A DNA stretch of 64,000 nucleotides from CAZGSN01 sp964371655 (GTDB lineage Bacteria > Desulfobacterota > Binatia > HRBIN30), in contig CAYJOD010000004.1 of the NCBI GenBank assembly GCA_964371655.1, positions 1-64,000 of the forward strand, in the 5' to 3' direction. Below are positions 34,825-43,014 of this stretch, in pieces. The stretch's first letter is position 1, and every line of letters begins with the position of its first letter. Below the pieces are notes generated by a model. It saw only the letters and a program-made list of their open reading frames with translations, ran no database searches and had not been told where the DNA came from. The translations under genes and the position numbers were made by a program.

Positions 34825-36138
34825 ATGATCAGAACCGGGACATTCGGGCGGGTCGTTGTAGGCGCGGGGATGTTGAGTCTGCTGGCGACAGCAGCTCACG
34901 CTGCCGACAAGAGTCTGGAGGATCGGGTCAGGGTGCTCGAACAAAAGTTGAGCAAGCCGGCCGCAGCCGATAGCGAGAGCAAGGCTCTGGGCGACCGAAT
35001 CGGGGCGGTGGAGAAGGAGGTCGTGGCCGCCAAAGATGCGGCGGCGAAGCAGCTTGGCGTGGAGGTTCACGGATTCGTCGATCTGAATTACAACTACAAC
35101 TTCAACACCCCGGGCACGCACGTCAACGGGATCCACGTTTTCGACGAAGATGCCAACACCTTCGCCCTCGATCAGGCCAACATCAACATTCAGCGCAACG
35201 TCCCCGACGGTCTCGGCTTCTACACCGATCTGGATTTTGGAAAGACCGCCGAGGTGGTGGGCCGCTTTACGCGTTGGAGCGGCGGCACCGGTGCCGGCGA
35301 GAGCGCGAACTCTGTCGAGCTGCGGCAGGCGTACTTGAAGTATGCCTTTGGCGACAGCGGCTTCAGCCTCACCGGTGGTAAGTTCGTGACCTACCACGGC
35401 GCCGAGATCATCAAGTCGTACAACAACCAGAACTACAACATCTCGAGCGGCATTCTGTTCGGCAACGCCATCCCGTTCACGCATACGGGACTGATGGGCA
35501 CGTACGCTTTCGGTGACATGGGTAACGTGTCGCTTGGTCTGGTGAATGGCTGGGACAACGTCGCCGATAACAACGACGGGAAGAGTATTCACGGGATGCT
35601 CACGCTTACTCCCGATCCGATGTTTTCGTTTGCCCTCTCGACCACCTACGGAGCGGAGCAAAACAACAGCGGTCGCTCGAAGCGCTTGATGATTACCCCA
35701 TTGATCACCATCAAGCCGACCGACGCACTCACGTTCATCATCGACTACAACTACGGCAATGAGAGCAACATCGCGTTGATCAATAGTGCCGTTTTGACCA
35801 ATGATCCGTCCACCGGCGCCTACATCCCTGGCAATGCCACGTGGCAGGGAGTTGCGGGATACGTCGTTTATGCGGCGACCGACGACCTGCAGCTGGCGTT
35901 CCGCGGCGAAGTCTTCGACGACCCCGACGGCGTGCGCACGTTGTTTCAGGAGGGCGGCCACGGGCCGGGGGCGACGTTCTGGGAATTCACCCCCACCGTT
36001 GCGTACAAGCTAACCGATGGTCTGACCGCGCGTGCGGAGTACCGCCACGACGAGTCGGACAAACACTTCTTTTCCAAGAACGATCATTTCATCCGCGGCC
36101 AGGACACGGTTGCCACCGAGCTGATCTACGCCTTCTAG
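34825..36138 (+). CDS. Outer-membrane beta-barrel porin (BBP2-like)
   Basis: A 437-residue outer-membrane protein. The ATG at 34825 is picked for its ribosome-binding site (aaaggagcagggg) and signal peptide (MIRTGTF...ATAAHA, ~26 residues). Next comes a coiled-coil-like segment (LEDRVRVLEQKLS ... VEKEVVAAKDAA), then a barrel of amphipathic strands from VEVHGFVDLNYNYNF to a C-terminal YAF, the aromatic end recognised by BAM. Family: single-chain 'BBP2/OmpL-like' porins with an N-terminal coiled coil. Followed after 20 bp by glnB. With the sigma-54 promoter upstream it may be a nitrogen-regulated uptake channel; the substrate is unknown. Confidence 0.86.
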   Translation: MIRTGTFGRVVVGAGMLSLLATAAHAADKSLEDRVRVLEQKLSKPAAADSESKALGDRIGAVEKEVVAAKDAAAKQLGVEVHGFVDLNYNYNFNTPGTHVNGIHVFDEDANTFALDQANINIQRNVPDGLGFYTDLDFGKTAEVVGRFTRWSGGTGAGESANSVELRQAYLKYAFGDSGFSLTGGKFVTYHGAEIIKSYNNQNYNISSGILFGNAIPFTHTGLMGTYAFGDMGNVSLGLVNGWDNVADNNDGKSIHGMLTLTPDPMFSFALSTTYGAEQNNSGRSKRLMITPLITIKPTDALTFIIDYNYGNESNIALINSAVLTNDPSTGAYIPGNATWQGVAGYVVYAATDDLQLAFRGEVFDDPDGVRTLFQEGGHGPGATFWEFTPTVAYKLTDGLTARAEYRHDESDKHFFSKNDHFIRGQDTVATELIYAF

Positions 36139-36158
36139 GGGAACCTGAGGATCAGCTG

Positions 36159-36497
36159 ATGAAGAAGATCGAGGCGATCATCAAGCCGTTCAAGTTGGAC
36201 GACGTGAAAGAAGCGCTGGCGCGCGAGGGCATCCACGGCATGACGGTTTCGGAGGTCAAAGGCTTCGGACGCCAAAAGGGGCACACCGAGCTCTATCGCG
36301 GCGCTGAATACGTCGTCGACTTCCTACCCAAGATCAAGATCGAGCTTCTCGTTGCCGACGAAAGGGCGGCGGCGTGTATCGCGATCGTCGAGAAGACGGC
36401 ACGCAGCGGCAAGATCGGTGACGGCAAGATCTTCGTCTCGAGCGTCGATGACGTCGTCCGCATTCGCACCGGCGAGCGCGGCGTAGATGCAGTGTGA
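36159..36497 (+). CDS. glnB: Nitrogen regulatory protein P-II
   Basis: A 112-residue PII protein. MKKIEAIIKPFKLDDVKEAL opens it; the T loop GFGRQKGHTELYRGAEYVVDF has the uridylylation Tyr51 and Tyr46; GDGKIFV and the C-terminal RIRTGERG form the ATP/2-oxoglutarate site. It is a trimeric sensor of energy and nitrogen state that controls glutamine synthetase, NtrB or ammonium transport. It is the second gene behind a sigma-54 promoter. An N gap starts 4 bp after the stop, so an amtB or glnA partner could be missing from the assembly here. Confidence 0.96.
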   Translation: MKKIEAIIKPFKLDDVKEALAREGIHGMTVSEVKGFGRQKGHTELYRGAEYVVDFLPKIKIELLVADERAAACIAIVEKTARSGKIGDGKIFVSSVDDVVRIRTGERGVDAV

Positions 36498-36500
36498 GGC

Positions 36501-36540
36501 NNNNNNNNNNCCGGCCCCCCCGGGGGGGGCGGCCCCCCCC
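36501..36540. other. Assembly gap followed by a C/G-only run
   Basis: Ten Ns (36501-36510) and then 30 bases of only C and G (ccggccccccc...). The run is likely a scaffold or sequencing artefact; the distance and even the linkage between glnB and kup are uncertain. Confidence 0.9.
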
Positions 36541-36541
36541 G

Positions 36542-38464
36542 CTACAGTTCTATCTGAGCACCGAGCTCGACGACGCGATTCGGTGGGATCTCGAAAAACG
36601 CAGTCGCCGACGGTGCATTGCGCGAGATGATCGCAAACAGCCGCTTGCGCCACTTTGCGAGTGGGGCGCGCCCGGTCGGGAGCAAGGTCTCCCGCCCCAA
36701 GAAGAACGTCGTATTCATCAAATCGAATGGCATCCCCCGAGATCGAGCCAGGTCCAGGATCAGGTTCATGCGCGGGGTCTCCATGAATCCGAAGTATGCC
36801 ACCAGGCGGTAGAACCCCTCGCCCAGCTCGATGATTTCGACGCGTTCGGCGTCGGCTACCTCGGGTCTCTTTTCGGAGACGATGGACAGGAGAACGACGC
36901 GCTTGTGCAGCACCTTGTTGTGCTTGAAGTGGTGCAGCAAGACCGGCGGCACACCGGTGCGCGTCGAGGTCATCACCACCGCTGTCCCGTCGACGCGGTG
37001 TGGCAGCTGTACCGACAGGTCGGCAAGAAACAGATCCATCGGCAAGCTTGCCTGCGATAGAATGTCCGCCATTTCCGCGCGACCGCGTTTCCACGTCGTC
37101 ATCACCGTGAATACCGCGGCGGCGACGAGGATCGGGAACCAGCCGCCGTCGGTGATCTTCACCACGTTGGCGCCGAAGAACCCCAGGTCGAAGACCAGGA
37201 ACAGCGCCACCAGGGTTCCGCTACGAAGCGGTGACCAGTTCCAACGCTGGCGCGCCACGGCGTAATACAGCACCGACGTGACCGCCATGGTGCCGGTCAC
37301 CGCGATTCCGTAGGCACCTGCCAGCGCGCTGGAGTTCCGGAAACCCAGGACCAGAAGGATACACATGGCCATCAAGCCCCAGTTGACTTCCGGAACGTAG
37401 ATCTGGCCCTCCGTCGTTCCCGAGGTGTGGACGATGGTGACGCGTGGCGAGTAGCCGAGTTGGACGGCTTGCTGAGTCAGGGAGAAGACGCCCGAGATCA
37501 ACGCTTGCGAGGCGATGATGGTGGCCATCGTCGACAAGCCAACCAGCGGGTACAAAGCCCATTCCGGCGCCGCCTCGAAGAACGGGTTCCTCACAGCGCC
37601 GCCTTGCTCCAGGAGCAACGCTCCCTGCCCAAAATAGTTGAGCAGCAGGCCAGGCAGGGCGACCGTGTACCACGCCAGCCGAATGGGCTTGCGGCCGAAG
37701 TGGCCCATGTCGGCGTACAGAGCCTCTCCCCCGGTGATGCACAGGACCACCGAGCCCAGAATCCAAAAACCGGCGCTACCCCCTGAAATGAAGAGCCCGA
37801 CGGCGTAGGCCGGGTTGAGCGCGGCTAGCACGGTGGTTTCGTCCGCCGGTTGCCCTTGAATTCGTACCCAGCCGATGGCGCCGATGACCGCAAACCAAAC
37901 CAGCATGGTCGGACCGAAGACGGCGCCGATCTTCGCCGTACCGCGGCTTTGAACCATGAACAGGCCGAAAAGGATCACCACGGCCAACGGCACGATCAAC
38001 GGCTCGAGGGCGTGGGTCGCGACTTGAAGACCTTCCACGGCCGATAGAACCGAGATCGCCGGTGTGATGACGCCGTCGCCGTACAGAAGCGCCGCGCCGA
38101 AAAGTCCCAGGAGGACGATCGCGGAACGCTTGCGCGGCTCCTGATTCCGTACCGGGCCGATCAACGCCAACAGCGCCAGGATCCCACCCTCGCCGTGGTT
38201 GTCGGCACGCATGACGAAGGCGAGGTACTTGACCGAGACCACCATCGTCAGCGACCAGAAGATAAGCGACAGAACCCCCAATACGTTTTCCGGGGTGATC
38301 GGTAGGGCGTGGCGGCCGACGAAGCATTCGCGTACCGCGTACAGCGGCGAGGTTCCGATGTCTCCATAGACTACGCCCATGGCACCCAGGGCGAGAGCGG
38401 CGAGGCCCTCGGGTCGATGGATGATCGGCTGCGGCGTATTCGCGGTAGCGGGGCGCTCTGTCAT
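36542..38464 (-). CDS. kup: Potassium transport protein Kup (KUP/HAK/KT)
   Basis: A 640-residue K+ uptake permease with twelve membrane helices (~20-450) and a long cytoplasmic C-terminus. GAMGVVYGDIGTSPLYA near residue 30 is the family signature; ALLYGDGVITPAISVLSAVEGL and GTSATTEGQIYVPEVNW-like blocks follow. The ATG at 38464 is preferred to the upstream TTG 38533. The stop codon is next to the assembly gap, so the last residues (GAQIEL) should be checked; the usual family ending is present. Confidence 0.94.
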   Translation of the reverse strand: MTERPATANTPQPIIHRPEGLAALALGAMGVVYGDIGTSPLYAVRECFVGRHALPITPENVLGVLSLIFWSLTMVVSVKYLAFVMRADNHGEGGILALLALIGPVRNQEPRKRSAIVLLGLFGAALLYGDGVITPAISVLSAVEGLQVATHALEPLIVPLAVVILFGLFMVQSRGTAKIGAVFGPTMLVWFAVIGAIGWVRIQGQPADETTVLAALNPAYAVGLFISGGSAGFWILGSVVLCITGGEALYADMGHFGRKPIRLAWYTVALPGLLLNYFGQGALLLEQGGAVRNPFFEAAPEWALYPLVGLSTMATIIASQALISGVFSLTQQAVQLGYSPRVTIVHTSGTTEGQIYVPEVNWGLMAMCILLVLGFRNSSALAGAYGIAVTGTMAVTSVLYYAVARQRWNWSPLRSGTLVALFLVFDLGFFGANVVKITDGGWFPILVAAAVFTVMTTWKRGRAEMADILSQASLPMDLFLADLSVQLPHRVDGTAVVMTSTRTGVPPVLLHHFKHNKVLHKRVVLLSIVSEKRPEVADAERVEIIELGEGFYRLVAYFGFMETPRMNLILDLARSRGMPFDLMNTTFFLGRETLLPTGRAPLAKWRKRLFAIISRNAPSATAFFEIPPNRVVELGAQIEL

Positions 38465-38708
38465 GGGTTGTGCCGTCAACGTTTGCGAGGTGGGAGCGTT
38501 TGGTCGTCGAACCCCACGGTCACCGACCTGCAAGAGGCGGTTCTTCTAGGTCGTCGCTGGCCCGACGACAAGATGACTGGGGCGGCCGGTGCGATCAGAG
38601 CTTGTGAAGAACTCCCCCAGCGCGAGCGAGACAGGCCCACTAACATTCCGGAATGCCAAGGGGTCTATCCCTTTCTGTCAGGCGCGACTTTGATTCTTTC
38701 ACAGGTTC

Positions 38709-40256
38709 TCAGATCGCGAATTCGTGGTCGCGACGGCGGTCGAGGCCGAATGCGTGCACCAGGTTGTAAACGTGGGAGCGGGTAATATCGAGACGGCGTC
38801 CGGTTTCCAGGATGTTCCAGTCGGTATCTTGTAGCGTCTCCAGGAGCAGGCCGCGCTGAAACCGCCGCGTCGCCTCCTGCAGCGTGAGCGGTCCGGGATC
38901 GCCTTCGGTGCGTCCGTTCGCCGCCGGGAATAGATGTTTGACCTCGACTTGCGTCGCGCCTTCCGCCGCGGCGCGAATCGTCGCCGCCTCGACTGCATTC
39001 ATCAGTTGGCGGATGTTGCCCGGCCACGCCACGGCCTGCGCGGCGCGAATTGCATTGCGCGACACCGAGAGCGGCGCCAGGTTGTGGCGCCGGCTCGATT
39101 CGGTGCAGAAGTGCAGAGTGAGACCGCGAATGTCTTCGCGGCGCTCGTCGAGGCAAGGGATGCGCACCGGCAAGACGTGCAAGCGGTAGAACAGATCCTC
39201 GCGGAACTTGCCTTCGGCCACGGCGCGTTCGAGGTTCGTATTGGTCGCCGTGACGACGCGAACGTCGGCCTGCAGTGGCTTGGCACTGCCCAGAGGGTAG
39301 TACTCCTTCGACTGCAACAGCTGCAGGAGCTTGGTTTGTGCGACCGACGACAGGTTGCTGATCTCGTCGAGGAACAGGGTTCCGCCCTCCGCGGCGGCGA
39401 CTTTGCCTTCCATGCGCCGGCTCGCCATGGAATGGGCTCCCGGCATGGCGCCGAACAGCTCGCTCTCGATCAGGGAGTCCGGCAAGGCGCCGCAGCTCAC
39501 TTCGATGAACGGAAATCCACTGCGCGGGCTGTTGTCGTGGAGGACTCGTGCAATCTGACTCTTCCCGGTTCCGGAATCTCCGGTGAGCAGCACGGTCACG
39601 TCCAGAGGTGCAGCGAGCGCCACTTGCCGCAGCACCCCGGCCAACGCCTGACTGCGGCCGATCACGCCGTCGACGCGCAGCGTTTGGCGCAGCGCCGCCG
39701 TGGCGTCGGATGGATTGGTGTCGCCGCGCTCGCCGAGCAGGCGCCGCACCACCGGCGCAAGGTGGCGCGCAAAGGTCTCGGCGCGCAGCCGCCCTTCGGT
39801 GCTGAACACATCGCTCTGCGAGGGGCCCTGCAGGTACAGTGCACCGCACGGAGGATCCTCCCCGACCGGCGCGCACAGCACCGCCTCGATATGCTTGACC
39901 AGGATGCTGGCGCGGGCGTTGAAGCGCGGGTCGGAGAAGGCCGACGGGGACACGATCGTCTCCCCCGTCGCCAGCGCCTCGGCGATGATTCCATCCGAGA
40001 TCGCACTGCGAACCTCCGCGACTTGTTCGTTCGAAAGACCGTAGGCGATACACCAACGCGGTGAGCCGCTTGGGTCGTCCTCATCGAACAGCTCGAGATA
40101 CCCCTGCCGCGCGTCCGCGATCTCCGCGATCAGCCGCAGCGCTTCGCGCAGCACGACTTCGATCTCGCCGTGTTGGCCCAATTCCAGCAGTCGCATGTAC
40201 AGATCGCGCTCGGCGCGGAGCTTGGCCACGTCCGTCTCTGTTGCAGAGTGCTCCAT
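38709..40256 (-). CDS. GAF-AAA+ regulator of the sigma-54 activator family with altered GAFTGA
   Basis: A 515-residue transcription regulator. N-terminal GAF-like domain (~20-165), then an AAA+ domain with Walker A TGDSGTGKS, Walker B GGTLFLDE, sensor/arginine-finger segment REDLFYRL, and WPGNIRQL, and a C-terminal Fis-type helix-turn-helix (~470-510). The loop that contacts sigma-54, GAFTGA in normal activators, reads GAHSMA here, so open-complex work with sigma-54 is doubtful; it could act on sigma-70 promoters or use the variant loop. Neighbouring aldehyde dehydrogenase lies 57 bp upstream on the same strand and could be co-transcribed. Confidence 0.87.
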   Translation of the reverse strand: MEHSATETDVAKLRAERDLYMRLLELGQHGEIEVVLREALRLIAEIADARQGYLELFDEDDPSGSPRWCIAYGLSNEQVAEVRSAISDGIIAEALATGETIVSPSAFSDPRFNARASILVKHIEAVLCAPVGEDPPCGALYLQGPSQSDVFSTEGRLRAETFARHLAPVVRRLLGERGDTNPSDATAALRQTLRVDGVIGRSQALAGVLRQVALAAPLDVTVLLTGDSGTGKSQIARVLHDNSPRSGFPFIEVSCGALPDSLIESELFGAMPGAHSMASRRMEGKVAAAEGGTLFLDEISNLSSVAQTKLLQLLQSKEYYPLGSAKPLQADVRVVTATNTNLERAVAEGKFREDLFYRLHVLPVRIPCLDERREDIRGLTLHFCTESSRRHNLAPLSVSRNAIRAAQAVAWPGNIRQLMNAVEAATIRAAAEGATQVEVKHLFPAANGRTEGDPGPLTLQEATRRFQRGLLLETLQDTDWNILETGRRLDITRSHVYNLVHAFGLDRRRDHEFAI

Positions 40257-40312
40257 GAAGCGCCTTTATCCCACTCGGATGCGATCTGTGCAAACTGAGG
40301 CCGCAGGCGGCC

Positions 40313-41818
40313 TCACATGCCGAAGAAGTCCATCGAGAAGTCGTTGAGATCGACCCACACCTGCTTGAGCTTGGTGAGGTGCTCCACCATGGCGACGCCG
40401 TTCTCCCGGCCGTAACCCGACATTTTGTAGCCGCCGAATGGAGCGTTGAGCTCGACCATGTGCCAGGTATTGATCCACACCGTTCCCGCCTGCAGGCGCT
40501 TGGCCAAACGGTGCGCGCGTTTGAGATCCTTGGTCTGTACCCCGGCCGCGAGACCGTAGATGACGTCGTTGGCGATCTGCACGGCCTCGTCCTCGTCGCG
40601 GAACTTGATGACCACCGCCACCGGGCCGAAGATCTCTTCTTGCGCGATTTGCATTTTGTTGGTCACGTCGGTGAACAGCGTCGGCTCGAAGTAGAAACCC
40701 TTGGCGAGCTCCGCCGTCTGCGGCTGAGCACCGCCGCAGCGTAGCGTCGCGCCTTCCTTCTTGCCGATCTCGACGTAGCGCTGCACCTTGCGCAGCTGCT
40801 CCTCGGAGACCAGCGGCCCCATCCGCGTCGAAAAATCGGTCGGGTTGCCGATGGCGATGCTGCGGGCGCGTTCGATGAAGCGCTCGACGAAGGCGTCGTG
40901 CATGCTCTCTTGAACCAGAAGGCGGGTGCCGGCGGCGCAGATCTGGCCGCTGTTGACGTAGACGCCGAACAGCGCCTTGGTGACCGCGGTCTCGACGTCG
41001 ATGTCGTCGAAGATGATGTGCGGCGACTTGCCACCCAACTCGAGGGTCACGGTCTTCAGATTGGTCGTCGATGCCTGCACGATGAGGCGGCCGGTAATGT
41101 GCTCGCCGGTGAACGTGATCTTGTCGACGTCGGGGTGTGCCGACAGTGCCGCGCCGGCGCTGGCGCCGAAGCCGGGGACGATGTTGACCACGCCTTCCGG
41201 AAACCCTGCCTCGGCAAAGATCCTGGCCAGCTCCATCGCCGTCATCGGCGTATGCTCGGCCGGCTTGAGGACCACGGTGTTGCCGCACGCCAAGGCCGGT
41301 GCGGTCTTCCACGCCGCCATGACGAAGGGTCCGTTCCAGGGCGTGATGCCACCGACGACACCGAGCGGCTCGCGCAAGGTGTACCCGAGATACTCGCCGG
41401 GAGTCATCGCCGGCATGGTGAGGCCGTGGATCTTGGTGGCCATGCCTGCCCAGTAGCGGAACACCTCCGCGGCCAACTGCGCCATGCCGCTGGTCATCAT
41501 GATCGGGCCGCCCATGTCGAGCGACTCGATATGGCCGATGTCCATGGCGCGCTGATCGATGAGGTCGGCGACCTTCAACAGCAGCTTGGCGCGCTCGCCC
41601 GGCGGCATCATGGACCACGTGCCATTGTAGGCTGCGCGCGCCGCTCGTACGGCCGCATCGATGTCGGCTTTGTCGCCCTCAGCGCATACCGCAACCAGCG
41701 AACGATCGTGGGGGTTGATGCTCTCGAACGTCTTCCCCGACTGCGCGTCGACGAACTTGCCGTTGATGAAAAGCTGATAATGACGCACGTTGTCGTCCGT
41801 CGGTGCCGGTGCCGCCAT
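40313..41818 (-). CDS. NAD(P)-dependent aldehyde dehydrogenase
   Basis: A 501-residue ALDH superfamily enzyme oxidising an aldehyde to its acid. TPWNGPF (~residue 160), FTGEHITGR (cofactor loop), LELGGKSPHIIF with the general base Glu, and GQICAAGTR with the nucleophilic Cys are in order; EEIFGPV follows. Closest in feel to betaine/phenylacetaldehyde-type ALDHs, but the substrate is open. The ATG at 41818 is chosen because GGAGG lies 8 nt upstream; the frame's TTG at 41821 is too close. Confidence 0.93.
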   Translation of the reverse strand: MAAPAPTDDNVRHYQLFINGKFVDAQSGKTFESINPHDRSLVAVCAEGDKADIDAAVRAARAAYNGTWSMMPPGERAKLLLKVADLIDQRAMDIGHIESLDMGGPIMMTSGMAQLAAEVFRYWAGMATKIHGLTMPAMTPGEYLGYTLREPLGVVGGITPWNGPFVMAAWKTAPALACGNTVVLKPAEHTPMTAMELARIFAEAGFPEGVVNIVPGFGASAGAALSAHPDVDKITFTGEHITGRLIVQASTTNLKTVTLELGGKSPHIIFDDIDVETAVTKALFGVYVNSGQICAAGTRLLVQESMHDAFVERFIERARSIAIGNPTDFSTRMGPLVSEEQLRKVQRYVEIGKKEGATLRCGGAQPQTAELAKGFYFEPTLFTDVTNKMQIAQEEIFGPVAVVIKFRDEDEAVQIANDVIYGLAAGVQTKDLKRAHRLAKRLQAGTVWINTWHMVELNAPFGGYKMSGYGRENGVAMVEHLTKLKQVWVDLNDFSMDFFGM

Positions 41819-41990
41819 CAATAATTCCTCCGTCAGGTGAGCTCGAAGTAGCTTTCACGTAGATGCCCCAAACGAGCGTTTGGGGCAAGTCGCATTGGGC
41901 CGAGGCTCCGGGGCGCGGTCCGCCCTCCGGGCTCGATACGTGTGGGGGCCCGGCTTGTCTGGGCTCCGGGATCTGTGCTCTGCTGGCGGC

Positions 41991-42869
41991 ATGACACAAT
42001 CGTTTCACGATCCGAACGAGGTGTTCGTCGGCCGCGACATGGGCGGTGTCGACTCCAGCATCGATCCAAATCTCGTCCAGCGATTCGAGGATGGCACGGA
42101 GGATCGAAACAGCTGGTACGGCGGCGCCTCACCGTTCGGTGCGGCGGTGGCGCCGGCGTTGCTGTTCCACTCCGAGGTCTATCGCGATCTATCCTGGTAC
42201 CTTCCCAACCTCATCGGCAACCTGCACGCCAAGCAGGAGTGGGAGCTCTTCTCTCCGATGATGGTTGGCGACATCGTGCGCACGCGCTCGACCGTGGTCG
42301 AGCGCTACCGCAAGCGCAATCGCGACTACGTCGTCAACGAGGTCTTGATCACCGGCACCGACGGGCGCTGGTTGCAAAGAAGTCGTACCCATCAAAGCTT
42401 CCTCGCCGAAGACGGCGTGGCGGGCTTCGTCGTCGACAAGGAGCGTGAGAAGCGCAGCGATCGCCAGTTCGCCATCGGCGCCGGCGACGGCGCCGAGCTC
42501 GTGGCCGCCGACAAAGTGATCACGTTGGCGATGTGCCAGGCCTTTTCCGGACCGCACCGGAGCTACCACACCGATCGCGAGATGGCGCGGGCAATGGGTT
42601 TCCCGGACGTCGTCGTGCAGGGGATGATGTCGGTGTGCTTTGTGTCCGAGATCATGACGCGCAATTTCGGCCCCGGATGGTTTTGCGGCGGCAAGCTTAA
42701 CGTGAGTCTGGTCAACGTCGTGTGGCCCAACGACGCGCTGCGTGTGTGCGGCAAGGTCCGCGAGGAAACTCGCGAAGGCGCCAAGACCCGCGTGCACTGC
42801 GACGTCTGGTGCGAGAAGAGCGACGGTGTGAAGACGGTGGTCGGGAGCGCTAGCGCGCTACGTCTCTGA
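41991..42869 (+). CDS. MaoC-like double hot-dog dehydratase/thioesterase-fold protein
   Basis: A 292-residue protein that reads as two hot-dog domains. The N half (FAS1-type dehydratase-like) has WELFSPMMVGDIVRTRSTV, the C half has KVITLAMCQAFSGPHRSYHTDREMARAMGFPDVVVQGMM, a MaoC hydratase-like segment in which D, H and Q residues line the site. Such proteins hydrate or dehydrate acyl-CoA or acyl-ACP substrates. It diverges from the aldehyde dehydrogenase gene. The substrate and even enzymatic activity are not set by sequence. Confidence 0.75.
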   Translation: MTQSFHDPNEVFVGRDMGGVDSSIDPNLVQRFEDGTEDRNSWYGGASPFGAAVAPALLFHSEVYRDLSWYLPNLIGNLHAKQEWELFSPMMVGDIVRTRSTVVERYRKRNRDYVVNEVLITGTDGRWLQRSRTHQSFLAEDGVAGFVVDKEREKRSDRQFAIGAGDGAELVAADKVITLAMCQAFSGPHRSYHTDREMARAMGFPDVVVQGMMSVCFVSEIMTRNFGPGWFCGGKLNVSLVNVVWPNDALRVCGKVREETREGAKTRVHCDVWCEKSDGVKTVVGSASALRL

Positions 42870-42875
42870 GTTTGC

Positions 42876-42938
42876 AGTGTTCGGTGTTCCGTTTTCAGTT
42901 CGAACCTGAACACCGAAAACGGAAAACTGAAAACCGAG
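42876..42938. repeat. Palindromic repeat (gaaaacggaaaac family)
   Basis: ttcggtgttccgttttcagtt and aacaccgaaaacggaaaac are inverse arms, just upstream of metH. A related, longer copy lies at 57218-57316. Confidence 0.75.
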
Positions 42939-43014
42939 GTACGCTCCTCGACCTCCACGTTCGTGCGATCCGTCTTGGAATTGGAGTGCGGCGTGCGCTA
43001 GACAGCTTCGCCCT

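Noticed and set aside
42870..43014. Possible cobalamin or SAM riboswitch before metH
   Set aside because: The space is mostly a palindromic repeat; no B12-box-like sequence or multi-helix layout was seen.
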